A stretch of 64,000 nt of DNA from Apoda limacodes. Its lineage: Eukaryota > Arthropoda > Insecta > Lepidoptera > Limacodidae. The notes beneath the pieces are model-generated. The model was given only the letters and a program-made list of their open reading frames with translations, was not told where the DNA came from and ran no database searches. A program made the position numbers and the translations under genes. The DNA lies in assembly GCA_946406115.1 (NCBI GenBank), contig OX291545.1:22687153-22751152 (forward strand), written 5' to 3'. Below, in pieces: positions 45,843 to 57,005 of this stretch; position 1 is the stretch's first letter, and each line of letters starts with the position of its first letter.

Positions 45843-46367
45843 TTGCAGTGTTTTCATAATCAAGCGCTTATCAAGGCTAATCAAGACGCCATCATTTTTA
45901 AATTCGAAACAGGCCTTCAAAAAATTGGACAAAAAGTTAGGAGTATGGAGATAAAAATCAGGAAGGTAGCATTCCAAGCCGACCAGCTGAAAGAGAAGGT
46001 AGACGGGCATTACGATCGCTTTGAAGTAATTACCGAAGAGTTGGTAAAGTTGAAGACATGTGAACCTGTCATCACCGTGGGGTCTTCTATAGCGAGATTT
46101 GACCTTCCTCATTTTGACGGGTCATCTTCGTGGATTGCCTTTTGGCATCATGTAAAAAATCTTCATGTAATAATGCTTAGCATTAATAATAATAACTATT
46201 TCAACGGATGTAAATTGGATAAACTATTAAAAACTATTTGTTACAACACAAAAAAGGGTAAATTTCTAGAATTTTACAAAGGATCGCTTAGCAATAAACA
46301 GTATATGATTAGTCTTTGTAGGAAGATAAATATCATTATTGACAGGACTATCAGACCAGTATCTTAA
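45843..46367 (+). CDS. Hypothetical protein, possible gag-like fragment
   Basis: The open frame runs from 45732 (211 codons), but the composition before about 45850 looks non-coding. From about residue 45 it is predicted coiled-coil-like ('FKFETGLQKIGQKVRSMEIK', 'ADQLKEKVDGHYDRFEVITE'). 'RFDLPHFDGSSSWIAFWHHV' follows, resembling the 'LPxFDG...W..F' start of gag-like domains in BEL/Pao and Gypsy retrotransposons. The C-terminal 80 residues are Lys/Asn-rich and resemble nothing. No protease, RT or LTRs lie nearby. It may be a retrotransposon gag remnant, an exon of an unrecognised gene or a chance frame. Confidence 0.3.
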   Translation: MQCFHNQALIKANQDAIIFKFETGLQKIGQKVRSMEIKIRKVAFQADQLKEKVDGHYDRFEVITEELVKLKTCEPVITVGSSIARFDLPHFDGSSSWIAFWHHVKNLHVIMLSINNNNYFNGCKLDKLLKTICYNTKKGKFLEFYKGSLSNKQYMISLCRKINIIIDRTIRPVS

Positions 46368-48772
46368 TTTAAATAGACAGTTTCGGAGGGGTGAAAAATG
46401 TAAGTTGCCTAAGAAAAGAACTATTCTCAACTATTTTTCTGTCATTAAATGACCCAATAAAAAGTAAATCAGTAAATAATAAAAAAAAGTTTTTTCGTTC
46501 CAAATAAATTAAACAATAATGGTATGAAAATAACTCTCCTCCACCAGAATATAGCCACAAACAAACTTCCTACTGTAGAATTGTGTTTAGCTGACTTTTA
46601 TAGGGCACAAATGTTTTAAAAAACTATAGGCATGACTTTGACATTAAAATTGAGAAGAAAGATAGTTCATTGAACTCATTATTTAATTGATAAACGCCCG
46701 TTTGAAATTATAACATTGATAACAAACAGGCAATCAAGATTAGGTTTTTCTAGACAAAATCGATGTCTTTACGAAATCAGACGGATAAACTATAGAAATA
46801 ATGGATCGAAAATTCGAATCGAAATTCGAAAATTACATGTTCAAAAAATCGAAAATTTTGTAAAAGATGGAACGTATCAACTTTTGGTGTCATCTGACGA
46901 ATGGGAATCGGAATCATACCTGTCAGACGTATGAACAGTAAAATGGACACAACACAATTGAAATCATGCATTTGACTGATGTCGGACTTTTGAAATTAGT
47001 TATGCTATCGACTAATGGCAGATAATGAAAGAAAACTTTGAAGAGGCTTAGGCCATAGTGTGTGATTATATAACAACCAACCATTCAGCAGTACTGACGG
47101 TGCCTTCCAAATTCTGTCACTATGCAGTTATCCAATGCCTGACCATTGTTTCTGATAGCCGAATATAACTTTGTTTGAAATTTGTCTCAAACAAGGGTCA
47201 GGCATAACGTTTTAAAATTGAAAACATGTGTGTTATTATGAACATGTTGGGAGGCTCGCGTTGTTGTAGGGCATTGTGCCAGCCTGGCCGCTTCCTTCCG
47301 GCTGCCGTGATTGAAAGCTGACGCTGTGTCGCGGGCGGCGCCAGGCACGGCCTCTGCCCCGCTATCGCCTTAGCGATCGGCCCCGTAGAACCTCGCAGTA
47401 CTAACTACCTCGCAGTTTTAATCGCGTGAATGCCGCGCCATTTGCAAATGCGCACACTAAACAACTTCGGTGTACAGCCGCAAATTAGCGTCGCGTTTAC
47501 ATTTCCAAGCTTTTGGCTTTAAATTGCTGCATTAAAGATATTTTTTTTAAATTCAAGCCATGAATTCGGTTTACGAGAATCACGAAAGTTTTAAGTCGTT
47601 CGTTTTATGACTGAAAATAAAACACGAACACTAAAATTCATAACTACTAAAATGTAGTTTTAATATCAAACTAATGGTTTTGAATGTTTTACTGATACTT
47701 ATCCAACACAAGGTATTTAAGCTCAACTATATTTTTGTTGTATAAACATTTTTACAGCCTATTTTAACTAAATTGTGTTCATATTTATTATTCACTTGAT
47801 AAACCTTAACTATATTATTGTTTTTCAAGCAAACTTGATTGTGTGTTTGTTATGAAAATCGTAATTTTTATACGATTATACGACGAAAAATAACATAGAC
47901 ATATTAACACAGGCAAAGCTTCAGGCGTGAACTAGTTTGTATAAATTTTCTAACGTGGATGTTTATTGGTAAGTGGCGTTGGCTCGGCAACGGAAGGACG
48001 TGTCACTCGCACAGCGCTGACGGCTGGCTGCCTTGAGCAGAGCAAAACGTCGCAAGCTTCCGACCTGTCCTCTGACGCCGACACGCTTCCAGATCAGATG
48101 GGGATTACAATTGTGACTTGTGTACGATATCCCCAGGTATCCTACATCCTTAAATAGTTTAAAAGAAAACATGTACCTATTCATTCAATTAAATATAAAT
48201 CTGACATAAGTTGTTGAACATGAAATCAATGGCCAAGATAGAGATTCTACTAAAGTAGCGTTTGAAAAGCTAAGCTACATCTTCTTCCAAAAATTCCTTA
48301 ATGAAGGTTTTAGTCGGTGTGTGTTCCCAAAGATTACGTATGGAACGAGCCCTGTTACATGACTGGTAAAGCGAAATGGTAACGATCAGGCCATGGTGGA
48401 ACCAATACCTACATACTTAACCGTTGGGGAAGACAGGTTCTTGAATGTAAAACGAATTAGGTACCTTATTGTGTCCATATTTCCTACATGCACTTATTAT
48501 AACTTTTATTTTTATTCTCAAATAGCTAATAGTTTTATATATACATATCTATATATACACTTATAAAAACAGTCCAGCAATATCATGTTTGATATTAACA
48601 GATTTTACCGTACCGTATAATTGCTCTGGTGAATCAAAAGCCGCAAATTGATTGGGAATTCTTCTCGGCGGTGTATTAAATCTGTTTTGGCGTGCATGTC
48701 ACACTTGTCTCGTGAATTGCTGCAATATAATGTATGATTACTCTACTCGTGAGTTACGAAATACAAATATTA
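46368..48772. other. Unassigned region with a GC-rich island
   Basis: About 47245-47480 is GC-rich ('gctgtgtcgcgggcggcgcc'). About 47985-48110 is moderately GC-rich with an open frame (47966-48157) ending in a donor-like 'ccaggtatcc', but no family resemblance. No gene is supported. Confidence 0.35.
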
Positions 48773-48960
48773 TAACCTAGCTTTTGCCCGCGGTTTCACC
48801 CGCTCTAAATACGGTTGTCGGTGTATAATTGCAACAGCAATTCCTCAATTATAGTAAAAAAACCGACTGACAGTTGACGTTTTCAAGTAGCCCCTAGACT
48901 CATACTATCTCCATGCCAAATTTTCCCGCGGTTCCACTCGCCCAAAATTTCAACGGCAGA
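48773..48960 (+). repeat. Lepidopteran repeat opening with 'cttttgcccgcggttt'
   Basis: 'aacctagcttttgcccgcgg' followed by 'tttcacccgctc', and later 'ttttcccgcggttccactcg', is the characteristic head of a widespread lepidopteran SINE-like repeat. Confidence 0.55.
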
Positions 48961-49774
48961 TTCTTGATTATAGAAAAATAATTACCTTAAAAAAAGACTT
49001 GCTCCTTGGTATAGAAAAGAATTAACAGCACACAATGTCCGTCGAATTTTATACCACGTTGGTAAGTGCTTTCTCAATTTAAGAGATGAAAATCACTAGG
49101 AGCTAGGGTCTTAAATTGGGGCGGATCCTGCACTGACTTTATTTTTTTCTCATACCACGTACGCTAAATATCTTCGCTGATGGGGCTGAAGATCTTTTTC
49201 ATATCCACTTTAGTTCTTCGTCTCTGGATGAAAATGGTGAACCCACGTTCACGTAACGTAGTTGAAAAGATTCTTTGTTTTCATCAATAATTGCTAAATC
49301 TTGTTTCCTGCTTTCTTTTATTTATGTGCGTTTAAGGACCCTTAACCTTTTTTTAAATTTTAGCTATGAGTTAACATGAATTGAACTGTCCGGGACGAAA
49401 GTTACATAATTTCAGTTAAACGACGTCACACGTCGATGTATCTTTAAGATTTCTTTATTTTTTTAACGTTGTGTTGAGTAGCGGCGTTCTTCGCAGACGG
49501 TTCTGCCCCGTTTAAATGCCGCGAATCAGTGCACTTCTGAAGAATAAGACGGAGCATTGTCTACCAATGTATATTGCAGTTCTTCATTAACACATTCTGT
49601 TAAAAAACAAATATTTATTAATAACCGCGCTAACTTCGATTTTTGTCCTTTTTGGAAAAACTGTTTGGTAGTTTATTGTCACTGACCACTAGTGAATTTA
49701 AGATTCGAATATAATCGAATTCTTCCCTCTAACCTAATGTTAAATAGATTGTAGTAACAATTGTAAGTAAAAAT
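48961..49774. other. Unassigned DNA
   Basis: Nothing recognised. Confidence 0.4.
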
Positions 49775-49880
49775 CTCCCAAATTTGGGATAATCACATCA
49801 TGGTTGGCAATAACGAAAAAGTTCACACAAATGTAAAAATGCTATTTGTATTCACTTACATACGCACACACTGATAGGAT
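49775..49880 (-). repeat. Dispersed repeat, minus copy
   Basis: 'aatttgggataatcacatca', 'tggttggcaataacg', 'acacaaatgtaaaaatg' and 'acatacgcacacac' match 12455-12560 in reverse. Confidence 0.5.
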
Positions 49881-51692
49881 AATGGCTTGAAAACTATGTG
49901 TGAAATTTTGTTTCGAACATGGAATCTAGACTAGTTTAGTTTCATATGTAGATATCTTCTTACTAGAAACTACCCTATTATAGTAACAACATTAGGTATT
50001 TAAGTCAATCCAAATAAAAAACAACAAAATTAATTACCTTGCACCTTTATTTTGACTTTACATATACTAATTACAATGACACATAGAAGTATGTGACATT
50101 CCGAAGCCGATCCTGAGGAAAATGTCAACATGCCGTCCCGTCCGCCTGTCAGCCAATCACGTTGATGGTCGCTATCTATTGGGCACAGATTGATTTAGCC
50201 TGTTTGTCAAAATCGGAACAATGTCAGGTTGAAATTTTGACAGTGACATAATGTCATCTTATTAATCTGTTTGTGCCAAGTCACGATAATTTCAAAATAA
50301 GGGAACTTTGACTTGATATATATTTAAGAGGCGTTTAAATATAAGACGGGTTTAAATAACGCGTTTATATCAATGGTTAAAAGGTTCTTAAAAGCTCGTT
50401 TAATACGATCTCATGTTAAAAATGTATAATATGGTATCTATAACGAATGGCAACATTTATTGTTGAAGTGTCTCATTCTGACGCAAATGAATAATTTCGT
50501 TGATGGGGAAACAATGACCCGAAATGTTTTGTCAGACCGTCCGATGGCACATTTACCCCGCTCCGCCTGGTAACGATTATAATGCCAAATGTGGAATAAA
50601 GAACCTCAACTTCTCGTAAAACAAGCATTACAATGTTTTTGACGTGACAACGTCTTATAAATTGGTTTGCCGGGTGACACTTCAAGAAACTGCGTTACGC
50701 TCCGCTCACGTTATGCGCTCACAATGAGAGCGAGTGAGAGGCACGCGGCATGGTTAGCCCGCCTAAGAGCGAGAGAGACAGACATAAAAAGTGAAAGGCA
50801 CAAGTTGTCACGATTCCGGACGGTTGTCCGACACTAATTTTGCTTCAGTGTAGTTTTATTGCAGTGTTCGCCAAAATAGGGTAATTAGAAGCAATTTAGT
50901 TCTTGCTCCATTCCGTATGGGGTAAATTTAAGAAGCATTACTCGATTTTAACCGCATATGGTAAAATGTGAATGCACTTTTTTTATAGCGTCGCCATTAT
51001 AGGATTTTTATTTACTAGGACGTGCCATATAATGTAATAAATACCTTAAAAATTGGTAAGCCTCAAAACTAAAAGATTTCACGTAAAATTCTTTATAGCC
51101 TGTGATGACGCATTAGGCGAACAGTTAGATATATATTTTTGCACATGCAAATGCTTTGTGAGTATTGTTTTACAACTAAAACTGTTTACATTTATACACG
51201 TTTCCGAGATGGATCGTACATAAAACTGAATATTTTCGGGACGTTTTGTTGACAAGCATTATACGCATTGAATGCGGTTTATGTTCGCCATGCGCACATT
51301 CGAACGTTCTATTAACCAAAAAATAATGCGTTATGACGTCACTTCCAGTCCGCATTCGACGAATAGGCTGCACATGCTCAGGAGGTAGAGTACTGTGTGT
51401 GCTATCAAATAGTGAACGGCCATATTGTTTGTTTACATCAGGTGAACATAACGATTTCAATACCAACGCGATGTTATAGCTCTTAATGTCGTCAACAAAA
51501 CGCAGCTTTTATTTTCAGCCAAACGCTGACAGATTTAAGCTAACCTATCTAACGATATAGAGGTAGTTTATCACGTGCTAACCGGGTTTGTGGCCGATAG
51601 AGCGGCACTGCACGATGTCGTGCAGCGCCTAATGTCTTGCCTCACGCGACCCCAGCCAACCATGTCACCGTTCTACCCAACTTTATTTCCTA
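49881..51692. other. Unassigned DNA
   Basis: About 50690-50790 is GC-richer with 'gagcgag' repeats. An 18-bp near-palindrome 'ctgcacgatgtcgtgcag' is at 51608-51625. The minus frame 51176-51466 is not recognised. Confidence 0.4.
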
Positions 51693-52507
51693 ACCACAAT
51701 TCTTCCTCATACTGTCAGAAAAATGGAATAATCAATATATAGGACATAAAACTGTTCACTTACAACTATGTTGTTGAATGTGACGTGATTGAAATTTCAT
51801 TAGACTTCGTTGTTTTTTTTTTATATTTTATATGACTAAGGTGGCAAACAAGCTTACGGTCCGCCTGATGGTAAGCGGTTACCGTAGCCTATGGACGCTT
51901 GCAACACCTGGGGTATCACTTGCGCGTTGCTGACCCTTCAGAAATCTAATAACTTCTTCCTTGAAGAACTCCATACTGTAGTCCTTGCAGAAAACCTTGG
52001 CAGGGAGCTCATTCCACAACTTAAGCGCTCGCGGGAGGAAGTTCCTCTGAAACCACCGTTGTGGTTACAATTTTTCCACACCATATATCGTTCCTTCCTA
52101 ATACTATCACAGAAAAATGGCATAATCAATATATAGGACATAAAACTGTTCACTTACAACTATGTTGTTGAATGTAACGTGATTGAAATTACATTGGACT
52201 TCGTTGTGGTTACAAGTTTTCCACACCACATATATTTTCTTCCTCATAGTGTCATAGAAAAATGGAATAATCAATATATAGGATATAAAACTGTTCACTT
52301 ACAACTATGTTGTTGAATGTGACGTGATTGAAATTTCATTGGACTTCGTTGTTACAAGTTTTCCACACCACATATATTTTCTTTCTCATACTGTCATAGA
52401 AAAATGGAATAATCTATATATAGGATATAAAACTGTTCACTTACAACTATGTTGTTGAATGTGACGTGATTGAAATTTTATTGGACTTCGTTGTGGTTAC
52501 AAGTTGT
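51693..52507 (+). repeat. Minisatellite, ~145-bp unit, four units, split by a LINE
   Basis: Units start at 'cgttgtggttac': 52057 (145 bp), 52202 (145 bp), 52347 (142 bp) and the start of a further one at 52489. A 5'-partial unit is at 51693-51807. Each contains 'aaaactgttcacttacaact', 'atgttgttgaatgtgacgtg' and 'attggacttc'. Units differ by a few bases. Confidence 0.85.
51814..52056 (-). mobile_element. 3' end of a copy A/B family LINE inserted in the minisatellite
   Basis: The minus strand gives the ORF end ('cttccagagg'-type sequence through 'gtgataccccaggtgttgca') and the 3' terminus 'ccgcttaccatcaggcggac' ... 'gccaccttagtcatataaaa', then an A-rich tail. The flanks 51808-51813 and 52057-52062 both read 'cgttgt', a 6-bp target duplication. 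It is severely 5'-truncated (about 240 bp). Confidence 0.85.
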
Positions 52508-53211
52508 TTAGAGTTTTATGAGGTTAAAGACGGGCTATGGCTTGAGGGTTGAGTCGAGGTCCGCATGCTATAAAATGTGAGATACGCAATAACGCTACAC
52601 TGTCCGGCTTGACGTGTAGTAAAGTTGGAGGTTTAAGGAGTGCTATTGGAGCTTAACTTTATAAGCAATGTTTGCCTTAGTGTATACTTGTATGTTAAGT
52701 ATATATACATAGACATAGTTAGCAAGAATATTTTAGCTTGAGTTAAATTTTTAAATATTTGTTACAGTAAAAAAAGCTTTTATCAATATTCTAGATTATA
52801 GATACAGTCAAAGACCATCAACTGCCGTAACTAGTGTAGACGACAAGAGTCCACTTTTTTTTCTTAAGTGCCTACTCATACGAAAACTGAAATATATGAC
52901 TTTGATTTTAATCATCAATTTCCAGATTCCATTATTTTCAATTGTTTTATTGTTTAGTATTTTGGTGTAACATAAAGATTATTTGTATCGACCCATTTAT
53001 CAATTTATGTGTATCCTAAAGGCTACAAACAACATTTTTTATATTTTTGTCCTTATGTCTGTACTTACGTTACGTAGTTAACAAGTTAATATCGTTGAAA
53101 CTTAAAATAAAATCAAATTACACAGTCGTTAATTTTTTGAAGTTTGATTTTTATTTTAAGGATTAGCTTTGATGAAATAGCGAAGTAAAGAAAAAAAAAT
53201 TAATGCCATGT
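52508..53211. other. Unassigned DNA
   Basis: Nothing recognised. Confidence 0.4.
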
Positions 53212-53493
53212 AACGAATGTTAAAAAATATCCATATTGTAATATTTTAACTAACGTCGTTGTCATGAAAAAAAATAGCAATTTACTTTCTAACGTGCATG
53301 TATTATTAATTATTATACACATTCTATTCGCAATTTTTTTCATATCTAAAAGTTTGTGGCAACGAAAGTTAAAAAATATCTTTATTGTAATATTTTAACT
53401 AACGTCGTTGTCATGAAAAAAGATAGCAATTTAATTTACAACGTGCAGTTATTATTAATTATTATACACATTCTATTCGCAATTTTTTTCGAA
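53212..53493 (+). repeat. Two-unit tandem duplication, 149-bp period
   Basis: 53212-53360 and 53361-53493 share 'gtaatattttaactaacgtc', 'gttgtcatgaaaaaa', 'attattaattattatacaca' and 'ttctattcgcaatttttttc'. Divergence is low, so the duplication is fairly recent. Confidence 0.8.
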
Positions 53494-54245
53494 TTAAATA
53501 ATGTTTCAATTTTAAGGGATGTCTCTTCTGCGCTTATCATCCCAAAAACGACTGACCGGATTTCGTAGCCAATATATCTACTATCTTTACTACTATATTT
53601 TCGATCCGTCGCTTACTTTCGTGCACCTACGTCGTAAATATACGATAACATACCAATATTCACCACATATTATTTTTCGTTACAGGTACGTTGTTTCCAC
53701 ACACAGTAAAGTCGTATATTTACAAGTTTCCTAAGCAGAGTGCCGTAAGTAAATCTTCCCTTCGTCTCCCTTTCACTTGTTCCGTAACAAAGTTATCATT
53801 TTGCCATATATTCACTTTCCCCATCTTTCTCTATCTACCGTTGCGTTTGTTTTGTTCGGTTTATTCTGTTTATTTTCAGTGTTTCGTTTTGGATTCTGTG
53901 TTTTGTTTATTTTATATTCATTTTGAATTTAGTTCGCACCTAGTTTGTATTTCTTCGTATTATTGCAAATTGGTATAGGCTGCAATTCGCATCGTCTCAA
54001 GTAAGTTTGCTTAGTGTTTTAAATTCGATATAAATAATTTTGAGAAAGATGGTTAAAAATTTCCATTGATAGCTTAAATAGTCCTGATTTATGGACCTCT
54101 GCTTACTCGACTACAGCAAAAACAAAAGGAAGGATTATGATTTTCACCGTTTCACCGTAGCGCCTCAACCACTGAGCCCGATTTTGATGTTTGAGGCCAA
54201 GTTAAATCCAATATGGCATATATAACATGCATAATAAAAAAACAG
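53494..54245. other. Unassigned DNA with repeat scraps
   Basis: 'cctcaaccactgagcccgat' followed by 'tttgatg' at about 54172-54199 and 'aaacgactgaccggatttcg' at about 53546-53565 are edge-like motifs of lepidopteran repeats. No gene. Confidence 0.4.
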
Positions 54246-54595
54246 GTTGCACTTCAGGAGTGCCGGCAGAAGTGTTAACTTGAATTTTAACTATTTATTT
54301 TTTCCTATACTAGCTATTTACTTCCCATCACTTCGTATACATATTTATTTATTATAAATAATAATGTTTGTTTATTTCTTTTTTTGACGTAGCATATTTG
54401 ACAACTCAATCTGTCATAGAATTAAAATCCCATATCCAACCTCCCTGTACAACTTATAATCGCGATATACTAAACATAAAAACTAGTTCCGTCTTACGAT
54501 TTTTTAATCAGGTCACGTGTCCTGACGCGATTTTAACATTTTTTTTACCCATCACAAAAAAGTGCACAACGCCGCTAAAGAAGTTTTCACTTCTA
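54246..54595 (+). mobile_element. Non-autonomous inverted-repeat element, copy 2
   Basis: 'ttgcacttcaggagtgccgg' followed by 'cagaagtg' at the left and 'gctaaagaagttttcacttc' at the right match copy 1 (683-1337). The central GC-richer block is absent, so it is about 350 bp rather than 655 bp. Confidence 0.55.
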
Positions 54596-56419
54596 AAATC
54601 ATTACCAATAATTTCATGTTTGGTATCAATAAAGATTAAGATAAACGTTGCGTCTATGATATAACTTGGGTAGTTTGGTTTTAGTTTCTGAACTCCTACT
54701 TGTTGACAAGTGTGATTATTATTTTATAATGATAGTTGTATATTATTGACAAATCAGCAAATATTGAGCTTTTTTTATAAAAAATAAAAAACAAAGTTGT
54801 TGATTTGAACTTAGTTCATTCCATTTAAATGCGCACTTTTGACTGTTATAAAATATCTACAATTTCCTTTTTCATTTTCCACAACAACAACCCATTTAGT
54901 GACGATTCGGAAACTTTTTGTTTGAGACATATTCGAGCAAATAGTTTTATGTCAGCCATTTTGACTTTTATTTTATTTTTCGTTTATTTTCCTTTGCGCG
55001 GTCATAAAACTTACCTGGGCTTCACTGGTGGGTGACGGGGGATGGAGCGGGATCACGAATCACCTATATATACCGTCCCGACTCCTTCGACATACATTGC
55101 GAAGGTGAAAGTTATGAATGACACATGTTTTGAAATATTACTTGTAGTGAACAGCCTTCCGAAAAGAAAATTTCATAGGATGAGAAGTTTATTTGACGTG
55201 AAATATGTGGGAGTTTTATGAGAATGGGAGACATTTACAATGCTACGGATCAAGCAATTTTCTTTCATTCGCCTGAGTAATAAGGCAGACGTGTATATCG
55301 TCTAAGACAAAAGCATATTTATTTGCTATTGGATTAGATGAAAAAGTTGCGTCGCATATCTCAATACGTTACGCCTATGTATTGATGCGGACACCTTGTA
55401 CTTTCTAATCGTAAAAAAATATTGTAGGTTTATTCGATTCTTTCGAATAAATAAATATCGTAACAAATGACGATTGATCCTGAGGAGCAGACGGCAACTA
55501 ATCGAGCATTAAATTGATTGATTCTTGATGTCAATGCCAGAACAGTGAATGGAAGTAAGCCAACTGTGTCATTGAAGTCTAAACGAGTTCCGTATTGGAA
55601 GTCGATCTGCATACAAAACAATGGATAGCGCTGACATCTGGATCTTTGAAAAGATGACTGTTAGAAAGATGTCACTAACGAAAACATTATTTGTTGTTGT
55701 TAGCTTGTTTGTCATTATGTGTTGTATTTAGAAACAACTACTGTTGACTTATAAAGTCCTAGTATATTACGATTACAAATACACAAATCTTGATAGGTTT
55801 AATATATACTATATAGGATTTTTTAAATATTTTGATTCTTTTATTAGTATGCCAAATACGACAATGTCTTCCTACGTAGGGTTGCTACTATTTGAACACT
55901 TTGGTTATTCTTTTAGACTTTTACTACGTAATTTACAAATGTTTGTTTTCAATATTTAATATATGTAGAAGTAAGTACCTACCTACTATACAATATTTTA
56001 AACTAAAGATAATTTTATTATCAAACACTATTCTTGATCTAGAAATAAGTTTAATATCGATGGATATTTTTTTCAAAATCCCATTAGTATTTTAATTTTA
56101 ATTTGCACAAGAAGTTAATGTAAGGAGTATTATGATGTATTTTGTAATACTAAGTAGACGAAATATTAAAATAGAAAGTACAAAACACACGTACAGAGTG
56201 AATGGTATTGACACAGATCACCATCTAGTAGCTATCCGAATAAAAGGTTAGTTCAACCCAACGGTTACCGGCAACCAGAACAAAAGAGGATTGCAAAAAA
56301 AAAAATTGTGCAAAGAAAATAGCATGGATTAGGTATTTAAATTTAGTTTTTGTTTGTTTGTTTCTTTACTTACAAGTGTCACTCATATCCCCAATTTTTA
56401 TTTCTTATTTTAAAATAAC
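54596..56419. other. Unassigned AT-rich DNA
   Basis: Nothing recognised. The open frames here are short and lack recognisable domains. Confidence 0.4.
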
Positions 56420-56705
56420 GTCGTTTTTTCAAGATACTTGTTCATAAAGCAAGCGTCCACTACGCCATTACCGCACAAGTGCCTTTTACTTTACTTTATT
56501 TTTAGCAAGAAGAAATTATTACTAGAAACTGAGTAAGTTCTTATTTTTGGAAGAATAAATCCAACGTGTTGTTAAAAACAAAACAAAACTATTAGAGTCC
56601 ATTACATATCAACGTTTTACAACATTTTAAAATAAGTAATTGCTGTCCCTCAAGGGTGTAGAAAACAGTCGTATGACACTGGTGAGTTCTGCTCAATACA
56701 CACTG
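56420..56705 (+). repeat. Old dispersed repeat, fragment 3
   Basis: 'gatacttgttcataaagcaa', 'aacgttttacaacattttaa' and 'gtatgacactggtgagttct' are collinear with 10105-10380. Confidence 0.5.
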
Positions 56706-56888
56706 AATTACGCCCTCGCCGTCGGCTCGGAGTGCAACCCACAACCTCATCTGTAATGAGCTTATTAGTTCACTCGTTTCATTATGAACTAATTAACCTT
56801 TTGATATTTGATGTAGATCTGGTTTTTGGAGCAGTCATACTGATTAATTAATTTTACACTATCTTTCACACAGTATAAATTGTTCGTT

Positions 56889-57005
56889 TTAGCCAGAAGA
56901 CATCCACTGCTGAACGTAGGCCTCCCCCTTATGTCTCCAGAACGGCAAGTTCTGACCCGCACGCGCTCATCGGATTCCTGCGGCTCTAACCAGGGACATA
57001 ATTCT
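56889..57005 (-). pseudogene. RTE-clade LINE, last 40 codons
   Basis: The minus strand reads 'LVRAAGIR', a stop (TGA for Trp), then 'ARAGQNLPFWRHKGEAYVQQ' and 'WMSSG' with a natural stop at 56889-56891. This is the extreme C-terminus of an RTE LINE, related to 44610-44960 but from a different subfamily. The rest of the element is absent. Confidence 0.8.

Noticed and set aside
47966..48157. Host exon ending in 'ccaggtatcc'
   Set aside because: GC-richer open frame but no protein similarity, and an equally long frame exists on the other strand.
51176..51466. 96-codon minus-strand frame
   Set aside because: No recognisable family, flanking exon signals or supporting context.
52057..52507. Possible CRISPR-like array
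   Set aside because: Whole ~145-bp units repeat tandemly without spacers; this is a eukaryotic minisatellite.
54368..54664. 98-codon open frame
   Set aside because: Lies in and across the edge of inverted-repeat element copy 2.
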